Below the pieces are notes generated by a model. The model saw only the letters and a list, made by a program, of their open reading frames with translations, was not told where the DNA came from and made no database searches. Source: Rhizobium bangladeshense (GTDB lineage Bacteria; Pseudomonadota; Alphaproteobacteria; Rhizobiales; Rhizobiaceae). From it: DNA of 64,000 nt. The DNA is taken from NCBI RefSeq assembly GCF_017357245.1, contig NZ_CP071613.1, positions 372,001 to 436,000 on the forward strand. The letters run 5' to 3'. Each line of letters opens with the position of its first letter. The first letter of the stretch is position 1. A program made the translations under genes and the position numbers. This document shows, in pieces, positions 43,602 to 52,802 of this stretch.

Positions 43602-43783
43602 AAGCGCGCACCCATTATATCAGCGGTCGCGACCGGTCATCGAGCGGAGCGGAAATCGGGCCCATGTCGCGCACGGTCCATCTTTTCGAAAACGATCCGA
43701 GGATTCGAGCTAAGCCAACTGATCGTTGAGGGTAGATAACCGACAATATTGCCGGCCAGATCTTATCGGTTCCGCCGCTTGCC

Positions 43784-44602
43784 TCATCCAGGCGAATTCC
43801 CGGCAAGGCGAAGCGGAATGCAAAGCGGTCTGCCATGGACGGGATCGGTGATGATCCTCGCCTGTACGCTGAAAACCTCGGCGACCCTCTCTTCGGTAAC
43901 GAGATCGGCCGGCGCGCCGGCGGCGACGATCTCCCCGCCTTTGAGAAAGACCAGCCTATCGCCGTAGCGTGCCGCGAGATTGAGATCGTGCAGGACGAGC
44001 ACGACGGTTCTGCCGAATTGTTCCTTGAGACGATGAACCAGTTCCAGGCATTCGAGCTGGTGGGCGAGGTCGAGATGGTTGACCGGCTCATCCAGGCAGA
44101 TGATGTCGGTCTCCTGCGCCAGCACCATCGCAATCCATGCTCGCTGCAGCTGTCCTCCCGAGAGCGAGCCTAGCCTGCGATCGCTGAGATGCCCGACGCC
44201 AGTGCCGGCCATCGCCCGCTCGATCGCCTCTCCATCGCCGGCACTCCAGGGCTGCAGCAGCGTCTGGTGCGGATAGCGGCCGAGGCGGACGAGCTCCTGC
44301 ACCGTCATGTCTTCGGGTGCCGAAGGGCTCTGGGTCAGCAGCCCGATTTTCCTGGCGAGCGCCTTTTCGCCGAGGCTGTGAAGGTTCAACTCCTCGAGGA
44401 GGATATGGCCCTTGCTCGGTTTGTGAAGTCTGCGGATTGCTCGGAGCAAAGTGGATTTGCCGCAGCCGTTTGCGCCCGCAAGCACCGTGATCTTGCCCCT
44501 GGGGATGGCAAGAGATAGGGAGTGGAGGACGTTGAGCTTGCCGTAGTCGAGGCTGAGCTCCTCGATTGAGATCACGTTGTCGATGGCGGCGGCGTCAGTC
44601 AT
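43784..44602 (-). CDS. Iron-siderophore ABC transporter ATPase (FepC/FecE type)
   Basis: Cytoplasmic ATPase of 272 residues powering siderophore import. Walker A is GANGCGKST (residues 43-51), the signature is LSGGQLQRAWIAMVLAQ, and Walker B is DIICLDEPVNHLDLAHQ. The HDLNLAARYGDRLVFL switch follows. It overlaps the preceding permease gene by 8 bases. Closest by pattern to FepC, FecE or FhuC. It is the only siderophore-type ATPase in this window, so it may also serve the fhuB-fhuD system at 5-8 kb, which lacks one. Confidence 0.93.
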   Translation of the reverse strand: MTDAAAIDNVISIEELSLDYGKLNVLHSLSLAIPRGKITVLAGANGCGKSTLLRAIRRLHKPSKGHILLEELNLHSLGEKALARKIGLLTQSPSAPEDMTVQELVRLGRYPHQTLLQPWSAGDGEAIERAMAGTGVGHLSDRRLGSLSGGQLQRAWIAMVLAQETDIICLDEPVNHLDLAHQLECLELVHRLKEQFGRTVVLVLHDLNLAARYGDRLVFLKGGEIVAAGAPADLVTEERVAEVFSVQARIITDPVHGRPLCIPLRLAGNSPG

Positions 44603-45626
44603 GGCGCTGGTTTCTCATCAGGAGATAAAGGAAGTAGGGGGCGCCGATAACGGCCGGAACCGTTCCGGCGGGTACTTCGGTCGGCGAAAAGAGCACTCGC
44701 ACGAGGAGATCCGCGCCGACCAGCATCGAGGCCCCGATGAAGAAGCTGCCGATAAGACCGAAATGGACGGTTCGCCCGATCAGCCGGCGCGCGAGATGCG
44801 GCGCTATCAGGCCGATGAAGCCGACACCGCCGACGAAGGCAGCGGAAAGCGCGGTCATGGCCGCCGCAAGGACGAAGATCTGGATGCGGAAGCTCGGCAG
44901 GTCGAGACCGACGCTTCTCGCTGATGTCTCGTCGAGATCGGCCGGCGGCAGCCTGCGGGCCACGATCAGCACGATCAGCACGAGCGGAAGCATACCGACC
45001 GCGGTGATGCGGATTTCATTCCAGTTGATCTCGTTGACGGCGCCGGCAATCCAGCGGGCCGCCTGTCCTGCCTGGTAGACAGGACCGACGAGCATGGCGA
45101 TCACGGTCAGCGATTTCAAAACCGCGGCGACGGCGGTGCCGAAGAGAAGCAGACGGATCGCCGACGCCGCCTGCCGGCCTGCAAATGCGAAGACGGTGAA
45201 GATTGCAAGCACCGATCCGACGACGGCGGCGACCGGCTGATAGGCGACCGATGTGACGAGGGCGTTGGATTCGTTGGAGAGTGCGGCGAGGAAGCAGACG
45301 ACCGCCAGCGCCGCGCCGTCGACGACGCCGAGTATGCCGGGCGACGCAAGTTCATTGCGGGTGACGCGCTGGAGAAGATAGCCTGCGACCGCAAAGCCGC
45401 CGCCTGCCAGGGCGGCGATCACCACGCGTGGCAGGCGGAACTGCAGGATGATGACCGTCTTGCCGCGGATGTCTGCGCCGAAAAGCACGTCCCATACTTG
45501 AGCGAGCGGGATCCAGGTGGATCCGAAAGCGATCCCCGTCAGCGCGAGAGCCACGAAGAGGAGGATGATTGCCGCGAGCGTCAGCGGCGCTCTGGAGGCG
45601 GCGAGCGAGCCGGCCCGGGCCATCAT
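44595..45626 (-). CDS. Iron-siderophore ABC permease (FepG/FecD type)
   Basis: Membrane permease of 343 residues of the FecCD family. Typical strips are LPRVVIAALAGGGFAVAGYLLQ, TRNELASPGILGVVDGAALA (GVxxGA variant) and GGVGFIGLIAPHLARRLIGR, the loop contacting the ATPase. About nine or ten hydrophobic segments are visible. It is the second of two permease genes; its start overlaps the stop of the preceding one (ATGA). It should heterodimerise with that permease. Confidence 0.92.
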   Translation of the reverse strand: MMARAGSLAASRAPLTLAAIILLFVALALTGIAFGSTWIPLAQVWDVLFGADIRGKTVIILQFRLPRVVIAALAGGGFAVAGYLLQRVTRNELASPGILGVVDGAALAVVCFLAALSNESNALVTSVAYQPVAAVVGSVLAIFTVFAFAGRQAASAIRLLLFGTAVAAVLKSLTVIAMLVGPVYQAGQAARWIAGAVNEINWNEIRITAVGMLPLVLIVLIVARRLPPADLDETSARSVGLDLPSFRIQIFVLAAAMTALSAAFVGGVGFIGLIAPHLARRLIGRTVHFGLIGSFFIGASMLVGADLLVRVLFSPTEVPAGTVPAVIGAPYFLYLLMRNQRHD

Positions 45627-46630
45627 GCCGCTCTCCGCTTAAGCAGGACGAGCAGAACCACCCCGCCAACGGTCGAGGTGATCGCGCCGACAGGCGCCTC
45701 GGCCGGGTAGATGATGAACCGCGCGAGAATATCGGCCGCCGTGGCGTAGATGGCGCCGATCAACGCCGAGGTCACGATGAGGCGGCGATGGTTGAGGCCG
45801 ACGAAGCGTCTGGCCACATGCGGCACGACGAAACCGACGAAGCCGACCGGGCCTGCCATGCAGACGCTGGCGCCGGTCAGCAGCGAGATGGTGAGGAAGC
45901 CGGCCCAGCGCACCACGGCGAGCGGCACGCCGAGATTTGCCGCCGTCGTGTCGTCAGCCTGCAGCGCATCGAGCGGCTGCGCTAGCATCCATGCGACCGA
46001 AAGACCCGCCAGAACCACGGGCGCGCCCCCGAGGGCAAAGGCGATCGGTCGGTCGGCGAACGAGCCAGTGAGCCAGAAGAGCAGCTCTTTGAGCTGGGCT
46101 TCGTTGGTGGTCAGGATGATCTGGACGATCGAATAGCCGAGGCCTCCGACGGTGACGCCCACCAGCACGATGCGGATCGGCGAGAAGCCTCCGGAGCTGG
46201 CGGCGACGCCAAAGACGAGCAGGCTGGTGGCGAGTGCACCGGAGATGGCAGCCATCGACATCCCGGCGACCGAACCGACACCGAACCAGACGCTCGACGC
46301 GACCACCGCGAGCGCGGCGCCGCCATTGATGCCGAGCGTATCGGGAGAAGCGATGCGGTTGCGTGCCAGTGTCTGGGTCAGGACGCCGGCGACCCCGAGA
46401 GCAGCGCCGACGAGCGGTGCGAGAAGGGCGCGGGGAAGGCGCAGCGTGGTGATGACAACAGAGCTTTCCGAGCCGTCGAAGGAAAAGATCGCGTTCCAGA
46501 TCGCCGCCGGCGAATATTGCCGGTAGCCCAGCGCCACGCTCGCAACGATGGTAACCGTCAGCGCCGCCCATAGTGCGATCGTCAGCGATATCACGGGACG
46601 GGAAGAAGTGGAGAGGGCAATCGGGCGCAC
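45623..46630 (-). CDS. Iron-siderophore ABC permease (FepD/FecC type)
   Basis: FecCD-family permease of 335 residues, first gene of the permease-permease-ATPase operon. Landmarks: LRLPRALLAPLVGAALGVAG, LTQTLARNRIASPDTLGING and MAGPVGFVGFVVPHVARRFVG. It diverges from the binding-protein gene at 46724 with a 93-base gap that should contain both promoters. I found no TGA-N9-TCA operator in that gap, although iron control would be expected. Confidence 0.92.
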   Translation of the reverse strand: MRPIALSTSSRPVISLTIALWAALTVTIVASVALGYRQYSPAAIWNAIFSFDGSESSVVITTLRLPRALLAPLVGAALGVAGVLTQTLARNRIASPDTLGINGGAALAVVASSVWFGVGSVAGMSMAAISGALATSLLVFGVAASSGGFSPIRIVLVGVTVGGLGYSIVQIILTTNEAQLKELLFWLTGSFADRPIAFALGGAPVVLAGLSVAWMLAQPLDALQADDTTAANLGVPLAVVRWAGFLTISLLTGASVCMAGPVGFVGFVVPHVARRFVGLNHRRLIVTSALIGAIYATAADILARFIIYPAEAPVGAITSTVGGVVLLVLLKRRAA

Positions 46631-46723
46631 GGTTTCAGCTTGACTTTAAGTGGATAATACATCTCATCTTATGGCCCGATCGATTGGTCGGAAAATCATC
46701 CGATTGTCAAGTTCGAGGCGTTT

Positions 46724-47644
46724 GTGCGTACGAGATCCATCCTGTTCGCGGCCATCGCGGCTTTCCTGTCCCTCATCACCGCCGCCGCGGCGAGTGCACG
46801 CGAAGTCACCCATGCCATGGGTGTAACCGAAGTGCCGGACGCGCCGAAGAGGATCGTCGTCCTGACCAACGAGGGAACGGAAGCGCTGCTTGCGACCGGT
46901 ATTACGCCGGTTGGCGCCGTGCGCTCGTGGCTGGGCAAGCCCTGGTACGAGCACATCGCAAAGCAGATGGACGGCGTCACCGTCGTCGGCGACGAGTCGG
47001 CCGTTAACCTCGAACTGATCGCCTCGCTGGAGCCCGATCTCATCCTCGGCACCAAGTTCCGGCAGGAAAAGATCTATTCCCAGCTGTCGGCCATCGCGCC
47101 GACGGTTCTTTCCGAGCGGATCAGGAGCGATTGGAAGGGCAATATGAAGCTCTACGCCACGGCCGTCGGCAAGCTGCCGGAGGCCGATGCGGCCTTCAAG
47201 GCCTATGACGATCGCGTCGCGGCGATCAGCAAGGCGCTGGGAAATAAGAAGGCCGAGAAGATTTCGCTGGTGCGCTTCATGCCCGGCCGCACCCGGATCC
47301 TGCTGAAGGATACTTTTGCCGGTAATATATTGAGCCAGGTCGGTTTTAACAGGCCGGCAAACCAGGACCGGATGGAATTCGCCGACGAGGTGACTAAGGA
47401 GCGCACGCCGGAATTCGAGGGCGATCGGCTGTTCTACCTCGTCTATGATACCGGGGACGGCAAGACCGCCGCTGCCGCGGCCGACTGGACCTCCGATCCG
47501 CTGTGGAAGAACCTTGCCGTCGTCAAGGCAGGCAAGGTCGAGGCCGTCAGCGACGCCGTCTGGAATACGGCCGGCGGCATTATCGCGGCAAACCTGATGC
47601 TCGACGATATCGAGAAGATATACGGCCTGCCCGCCTCGCGTTGA
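46724..47644 (+). CDS. Iron-siderophore periplasmic binding protein
   Basis: A 306-residue class III binding protein with a clear signal peptide (SILFAAIAAFLSLITAAAASA) and mature body showing RIVVLTNEGTEALLATGI, VNLELIASLEPDLILG and the conserved glutamates that dock onto the permeases. The start is a GTG at 46724 with CGAGG upstream. It is divergent from its permease and ATPase genes. The ligand is probably a citrate- or hydroxamate-type siderophore; no receptor gene is adjacent. Confidence 0.92.
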   Translation: MRTRSILFAAIAAFLSLITAAAASAREVTHAMGVTEVPDAPKRIVVLTNEGTEALLATGITPVGAVRSWLGKPWYEHIAKQMDGVTVVGDESAVNLELIASLEPDLILGTKFRQEKIYSQLSAIAPTVLSERIRSDWKGNMKLYATAVGKLPEADAAFKAYDDRVAAISKALGNKKAEKISLVRFMPGRTRILLKDTFAGNILSQVGFNRPANQDRMEFADEVTKERTPEFEGDRLFYLVYDTGDGKTAAAAADWTSDPLWKNLAVVKAGKVEAVSDAVWNTAGGIIAANLMLDDIEKIYGLPASR

Positions 47645-47677
47645 GGTGTCGAAGCAGGCGCGTGCTGTTGCTGGACT

Positions 47678-48388
47678 TCACGATGTCTGGCGAAGAGCTG
47701 TGATGACGCGGTCTCCCATGGAGGCGCAGCGGGCGCCGTCGAAGGGGAACAGGGCCGAGAATGCGCCGGAGAGCTTTTGTTCGATTGACTGGCGCATCAT
47801 CTTCCGCGCCCGGTGCAGCCGTGTCTTCACGGTTTCGGGTTTGATGCAGAGGTAAGATGCGGCCTCCTCCGTGCTCATGCCCTCGACGTCCCGCAGCACG
47901 AAGACGGCGCGAAACTGGTCCGGGAGTTCGTCGACAGCCTGTTCGAGGAGATGCCGCGCCTGGCTTCGCGAAAGCTCGCTTTCCGGATCTGTCGCGGAGA
48001 GCGACGAGGGGAATTGGAGGACTTCGCCCCCTCGCGATGTCGTCTGCAAGTTGATTTCCTCGAGCCCGGAGGTGTTCTTTCGGCTGCGCACCCGGCCCAG
48101 CGCCTCGTTGAGCGTAATCCGCGTCAGCCATGTCGAAAGCTCGGCGTCGCCGCGGAATGTCGCGAGATTGGTGAAGGCCTTGACATAGGCGGCCTGCACG
48201 ACGTCTTCCGCTTCCCAATCGCTGCGGATGACGGCGCGCGCGGTGCGGAACAGGCGCTGATTGTGGCGCTGGACGATGGCGCGGATGGCAGGTTCATCGC
48301 CCTGCTTTGCAAGAGGCACGAGCTCGGCGTCGGGGAGCGTCGATATGAGCTGCCGGCGTCGCTCAATCGGAACCGCTATGGCTGTCAT
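47678..48388 (-). CDS. RpoE-like ECF sigma factor
   Basis: A 236-residue sigma-70 family ECF factor. Region 2 is LVPLAKQGDEPAIRAIVQRH to DVVQAAYVKAFTNLATFRG with WLTRITLNEAL, and region 4 is VDELPDQFRAVFVLRDVEG with TEEAASYLCIKPETVKTRLHRAR. The start ATG at 48388 follows GCGGAG. It is the last of three genes with a cupredoxin and a DUF4142 protein, 34 bases after the cupredoxin. No anti-sigma gene is present, so the two exported partners may take part in sensing, which is speculative. Confidence 0.92.
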   Translation of the reverse strand: MTAIAVPIERRRQLISTLPDAELVPLAKQGDEPAIRAIVQRHNQRLFRTARAVIRSDWEAEDVVQAAYVKAFTNLATFRGDAELSTWLTRITLNEALGRVRSRKNTSGLEEINLQTTSRGGEVLQFPSSLSATDPESELSRSQARHLLEQAVDELPDQFRAVFVLRDVEGMSTEEAASYLCIKPETVKTRLHRARKMMRQSIEQKLSGAFSALFPFDGARCASMGDRVITALRQTS

Positions 48389-48422
48389 GGCAATCTCCGC
48401 TTGCATGAGTCGGAGCCCGGTC

Positions 48423-48731
48423 CTACGGCCGGACCTCCAGTTTTCCCGTCATGGCAGGATGAAAGCGGCAATAGAAATCGACCGCTCCCGCCCGGCTGAC
48501 CGTCGTCCGCGCCTGCGATTTCGGCGGCAGATCAATGTCGAAGCTCTTGTCGCGAGCCGTCGCCGTGTGCCGGAATATATCACCGTTTCGCCAGACGATC
48601 ACATCGCCGACATGTAGATCTGCTGGCGCTTGGCCAAACCTCATTCCGGAGATGGTGACCTGATATTCCGCCGCAGAGGTGACCCCGCTGCCTCCCCAGA
48701 GCAGCGCCAACATCAGCGGCGGCAATTTCAT
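48423..48731 (-). CDS. Cupredoxin-like copper protein
   Basis: A small exported type I copper protein (102 residues). Signal peptide MKLPPLMLALLWGGSGVTSA, then an eight-strand cupredoxin fold with the first His ligand in FRHTATA and the C-terminal cluster FYCRFHPAMTG supplying Cys, His and Met. All four classic ligands appear present. Family members carry electrons in the periplasm. An ATG at 48743 is an alternative start. It sits between DUF4142 and ECF sigma genes on the same strand. Confidence 0.85.
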   Translation of the reverse strand: MKLPPLMLALLWGGSGVTSAAEYQVTISGMRFGQAPADLHVGDVIVWRNGDIFRHTATARDKSFDIDLPPKSQARTTVSRAGAVDFYCRFHPAMTGKLEVRP

Positions 48732-48750
48732 CAGCGATCCCATCGCAAGC

Positions 48751-49272
48751 CTACTTGATCATCGAAGCGAGATGCTCGGCATGCGCCTGGTGTTGCTTGA
48801 ACAGAGTCAGGCCCGTTTCCAGGAGCGATTTCAGCTCCTTGTTCTGAGCCGAAGGGATCAGCACCTTGGCAAGGGCATCGTTGACCGACTTATGGTAGGC
48901 AACTTCGTTTTCGACATAAGCCTTGTCGAAGGCAGCGCCGTCCAGGGCGTCAAGCGTCTTCAGTTCCTTGCTCGCCTGGGTCGAGAGCGACCGGCTGATC
49001 TCGTTGTCCTCAGGCTTCACTTTCAGCTTCTTGACGAGGGCGAGCGCCTGATCGTTGACGGCCTTGTGGTCGCGCTCCATGGTCTTGGCGAATTCGACGA
49101 CTTCGGGATTTTTGCTCTTCTTCAACGCCTGCTCGGCGGCGGTGATATCGATCTGCCCCGCCGTATAGGCGATGTGGGCGATCTGAGGGTCGGTCGGTTT
49201 GGCATCGGCGGCGATGGAAGCCGTACCGAGCGACGCCGCGATGAAGGTTGCGCCGAGAATTCGTTTGAACAT
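48751..49272 (-). CDS. DUF4142 exported protein
   Basis: A 173-residue exported helical protein of the DUF4142 (ferritin-like fold) family. Signal peptide FKRILGATFIAASLGTASIA, then IAHIAYTAGQIDITAAEQAL, FAKTMERDHKAVNDQAL and the DKAYVENEVAYHKSV helix, which are family hallmarks. The ATG at 49272 follows AAGGAGACAGATC; a longer frame to 49413 is not credible. First in an operon with the cupredoxin and an ECF sigma factor. Confidence 0.9.
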   Translation of the reverse strand: MFKRILGATFIAASLGTASIAADAKPTDPQIAHIAYTAGQIDITAAEQALKKSKNPEVVEFAKTMERDHKAVNDQALALVKKLKVKPEDNEISRSLSTQASKELKTLDALDGAAFDKAYVENEVAYHKSVNDALAKVLIPSAQNKELKSLLETGLTLFKQHQAHAEHLASMIK

Positions 49273-49480
49273 GATCTGTCTCCTTGTGTCCTCGCTTGAC
49301 GCCCTGCCTGTCGGCGGCGGCGCGCCTTGGTAGCGAGCATTGGATGCAGATAGGTCGAAAAGGTTCCCGAAATTTGGCCGGAAGTGACTTCGCTCGACGG
49401 GGTCGGAGCCCATTGGCCTTGCGGCTGCGAACGCAGCGACAGCACCGCCTGCGTTCGGCAGCGGCGTGATCGGGCCGTTT

Positions 49481-50554
49481 CTAGACAGCTAAGTCAGCGC
49501 CCCCATAACCCTCTGTTTCAGAGACGGGCGCGTCATCTCGCATCAGGCAGAGAGATTTCAGGTCCTCCCACAGTTCGCGAGGGATATGTCGGTTACGTGC
49601 GCGGTCGTTAGACGCCACCTGATCGATTGACTGGCCACCCGGGATGACGGAAACGACAGCGGGATGAAAAAAGGGAAAGTTGAGAGCCGCGTCTGAGAGA
49701 GCGACATTGTATTTCAGGCAGACTTCCTCAATTCGCCGGACTTTGTCGAGGATGTGTGACGGGGCGTCAGAGTAATTATATTGCGCGCCGGCAACCGGGC
49801 CCGTCGCCAGTATGCCGGAATTATACGGTCCGCCGAGCACTATGCCGATGTTGCGGGCGGCGCACAGGGGAAGAAAGGATTTCAAGGCTTCCTGCTCAAG
49901 CAGAGTATAGCGTCCGGCAAGCAGAAACAGGTCGAAGTCACCACGCTCGGCAAGCGTCTGACACTTCTCCCACTCGTTTATTCCGCCACCGACCGCCTTC
50001 ACGACTCCCTGGTCGCGTAGCGAGGTCATGGCCTGATACCCACCGTTCATGAATTGCTCGACATAGTGATCGCAGGCCGCCTGGGTGCCGTGATTGAAGA
50101 CATCCAGATCGTGCACGAACAGAATATCGAAGCTGTCCAGCCCGGTCCGCTCGAACGAGGCTTCGAAAGATCGCATGACTCCATCGTAGCTGTAGTCGAA
50201 AACTTCTCGGCGATTTGGAGTACCGAAGAACTTGCCGATGCCGGTCCGCTGTTCGGGTCGGCAGACCTTGAGGAGCCGGCCAACTTTTGTCGAGATGACG
50301 AAGTCATTACGCTGCTTCGTTGCAAGGAAGCGGCCAACCCGCCTCTCGGCGAGGCCAAGCCCGTAGAGCGGCGCAGTGTCGAAGTAACGGATGCCGTGTT
50401 GCCAGGCCGCATCCAAGACTGCTGCCGCCTCCTCATCGGTTATCGCCCGATAAAGATTGCCGAGAGGCGCGGTGCCGAACCCGAGTTCGGTAAAGGTCAG
50501 CCCGCCGTCGCCCCTGCGATCCCAATGTCGCGTCTTCATGTCAAGGATACGCAT
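49481..50554 (-). CDS. Aldo/keto reductase
   Basis: A 357-residue NAD(P)-dependent TIM-barrel oxidoreductase. Seen: FGTAPLGNLYRAITDEEA, YFDTAPLYGLGLAERRVGRFL (catalytic Asp and Tyr), VISTKVGRLLK (Lys), and the DILFVHDLD strand carrying the His. The pattern resembles the D-threo-aldose/L-fucose dehydrogenase group, so a sugar or pyridoxal substrate is likely. An ATG at 50539 is an alternative start. No operon partner is visible; the neighbouring GGDEF gene diverges. Confidence 0.88.
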   Translation of the reverse strand: MRILDMKTRHWDRRGDGGLTFTELGFGTAPLGNLYRAITDEEAAAVLDAAWQHGIRYFDTAPLYGLGLAERRVGRFLATKQRNDFVISTKVGRLLKVCRPEQRTGIGKFFGTPNRREVFDYSYDGVMRSFEASFERTGLDSFDILFVHDLDVFNHGTQAACDHYVEQFMNGGYQAMTSLRDQGVVKAVGGGINEWEKCQTLAERGDFDLFLLAGRYTLLEQEALKSFLPLCAARNIGIVLGGPYNSGILATGPVAGAQYNYSDAPSHILDKVRRIEEVCLKYNVALSDAALNFPFFHPAVVSVIPGGQSIDQVASNDRARNRHIPRELWEDLKSLCLMRDDAPVSETEGYGGADLAV

Positions 50555-50772
50555 TCCATATTCGTTTGCTGCTCGTGCTGGAACTGCATTCTAACCAATA
50601 ACGCTCTTGGGTGGAATCGAGCCTGAAGTGAGAAACCTCGGTCTGCGATGGTCCCGGCCAGGGGCGCCCCATCCAGCCGAATCCCGCAGAAGAGCGGTAT
50701 ATCCGGTGCATTAACCGGGTGAGTTGCGTAACCAGTTGACCGACTTAACGAAGCCCAAACCAGTGTTGTCGT

Positions 50773-52701
50773 ATGACATGTTTATTACATGGTTTGGAAG
50801 GTGGACCCAACGCGGTGAATGGCATCTGGACGCAATTTGGCGGCAACCTTTCCTTCGTGTCTCTGGCGATGTCGCTCTGGGCGCTCTTTTCGATCCAGTT
50901 TCAGCGCCGTTCCTTCCGGCAGGAGAAAATCGCTTTCGGAATCATAGCCGGCGGCGCCTCCATCGGATCCATATTGCTTTCGATCGAATTCCATCCCGGC
51001 ATTTATATCGATCTGCGATTTTCACCGCTTGCATTGGCCGGCATGTTCGGGGGGCCGATTGCTGCGGCTATTGCAGCATCGCTGGCGATCGCCTTCCGCT
51101 TTGCGGTCGCCGGCACGGCGATGGTCGATGGCATCATCACCATGGCCTTCGCGACCGGCATCGGCGTGGCCGGCCATTTCTGGACCCGCAAGAGATCTCC
51201 CGGTTTCACCGACGTTATTCTGCTTGGCCTTGCCCTTGGTGCTACACTGATTGCAGCCATGGCCTTGCTTCCCACACTCGTGACTGCCCATCTATTGGCG
51301 GGAGCGGGATTTCCCTTGACGGCCTTGAATTGTCTGGCGACCGTGCTGGGTGGCATCGTCCTCCTCAAGACGCAGCAATGGGAGCTCGAAAGAAGCATTC
51401 TGGTGACGGCATTTTCGCAATCGCCGGACTATCTCTATGTGAAGGACCGGAACAGCCGCTTCATCACCGTCAATGAAAACATGACGCGCCTCTTCCGTTT
51501 CAGGACGATCGCGGAGATGACCGGATTGTCGGATTTCAATCTGATGTCGCAGCCGGTCGCTGAAGAATTATATCATCTCGAGCAGCAGGTGATGGAGACA
51601 GGGACGCCGCTGATCGACTCCAATGAGCGGATCGGAGGCCGTTTCCTGCTCGCTTCCAAGGTGCCGCTCAGGGACAAGCAGGGAAGGATCATTGGTCTTG
51701 CAGGCGTAACTCGTGATGTGACCGAGCGCACAGCGCTGGAGCGGGAGTTGCGCGAAAGCAAGAATCTGCTGTCGCATGCAATGGCGAACATGTCCGACGG
51801 CATCGCCATGTACGACAGCAAAGGCTTTCTTCTCTTTTGCAATGATCAGTACCGTGACGCTTTTCCGCTCTCCGGAGACGCCCGCGTGGTCGGCGCGCAC
51901 ATCAGTGATATCTTGCGCCGCGTCGTCGAAACCGGCGAGCGGCCGGCCATCGCAGAGGGTGATCCGGAAGAGTGGATCAAGACCGCCAGCGCGACTCTGC
52001 ACAGCAATAAGGATGAGGAGGTCCAGCTTCACAACGGCGATTGGCGCAGCATCCGCACAAGGATTGCAGGAGACGGCACGGCGATGGCCGTCGTCTCGGA
52101 TATTACGGCGACGAAGCAGGCGGAAATCGCGCTCAGGCTGTCGGCGGAGCAGTTGAAGAATCTCGCCGAGACTGACGGGCTTACCGGGATCGTCAATCGC
52201 CGCGCTTTCGACGAAGCCTTCGCCCGTGAGACTGCGGGCAGCGCCAGGAAAAATACGCCTTTCAGCCTGTTGATGGTCGATATCGACCGCTTCAAAGCCT
52301 ATAACGATACCTATGGCCATCCCGCCGGCGACCAGTGCCTGCGCGTCGTCAGCAAGTGTCTGCGCCAGTCTGTCAGCCGGCCGGCGGACATCGTCGCGCG
52401 TTACGGCGGGGAGGAATTCGCCGTGTTCCTTCCCGACACCAGCGCCAGGGGGGCGATGATCGTTGCCGAGCAATTCGCGCGTCGCCTGGCCCAGGAGAAT
52501 ATCATTCATTCCGGCAGCGAGTTTGGCCGGGTCACCGCCAGTATCGGCATATCCTGCGCGACAGGCGCGACCCTGCGGACCAGCCCGAGCCGTCTGCTGG
52601 CCGAGGCCGATGCCGCGCTCTACGAGGCCAAGACGCAAGGCCGCAACCGCATCCTGGCACACTCCCGCGAGAACGGGCATGCCATGAAGGAAACCGGTTA
52701 G
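50773..52701 (+). CDS. Membrane diguanylate cyclase, 5TM-PAS-PAS-GGDEF
   Basis: A 642-residue sensor cyclase. The N-terminal half has five or six hydrophobic helices with IYIDLRFSPLALAGMFGGP, typical of the 5TMR-LYT membrane sensor domain. Two PAS domains follow (residues about 210-320 and 330-450), then DGLTGIVNRRAF and GGEEF (residues 545-549), an active-type A-site. It should make c-di-GMP in response to a membrane or cytoplasmic cue. The ATG at 50773 has a poor ribosome site; a GTG at 50815 is a reasonable alternative. Confidence 0.9.
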   Translation: MTCLLHGLEGGPNAVNGIWTQFGGNLSFVSLAMSLWALFSIQFQRRSFRQEKIAFGIIAGGASIGSILLSIEFHPGIYIDLRFSPLALAGMFGGPIAAAIAASLAIAFRFAVAGTAMVDGIITMAFATGIGVAGHFWTRKRSPGFTDVILLGLALGATLIAAMALLPTLVTAHLLAGAGFPLTALNCLATVLGGIVLLKTQQWELERSILVTAFSQSPDYLYVKDRNSRFITVNENMTRLFRFRTIAEMTGLSDFNLMSQPVAEELYHLEQQVMETGTPLIDSNERIGGRFLLASKVPLRDKQGRIIGLAGVTRDVTERTALERELRESKNLLSHAMANMSDGIAMYDSKGFLLFCNDQYRDAFPLSGDARVVGAHISDILRRVVETGERPAIAEGDPEEWIKTASATLHSNKDEEVQLHNGDWRSIRTRIAGDGTAMAVVSDITATKQAEIALRLSAEQLKNLAETDGLTGIVNRRAFDEAFARETAGSARKNTPFSLLMVDIDRFKAYNDTYGHPAGDQCLRVVSKCLRQSVSRPADIVARYGGEEFAVFLPDTSARGAMIVAEQFARRLAQENIIHSGSEFGRVTASIGISCATGATLRTSPSRLLAEADAALYEAKTQGRNRILAHSRENGHAMKETG

Positions 52702-52802
52702 ACTCGAATCCCGACAGGGCCTCACTCTGTCGATAGGATTCTTCTATCGAGCCATGGAGCGCACGCCCTTGATGTTTATCGCAGTTCGACAATACAGGGC
52801 GC

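Noticed and set aside
46631..46723. Possible iron operator in the gap before the second siderophore transporter
   Set aside because: TTGACT and TGA triplets are present but no TGA-N9-TCA spacing is met, so I do not call an operator.
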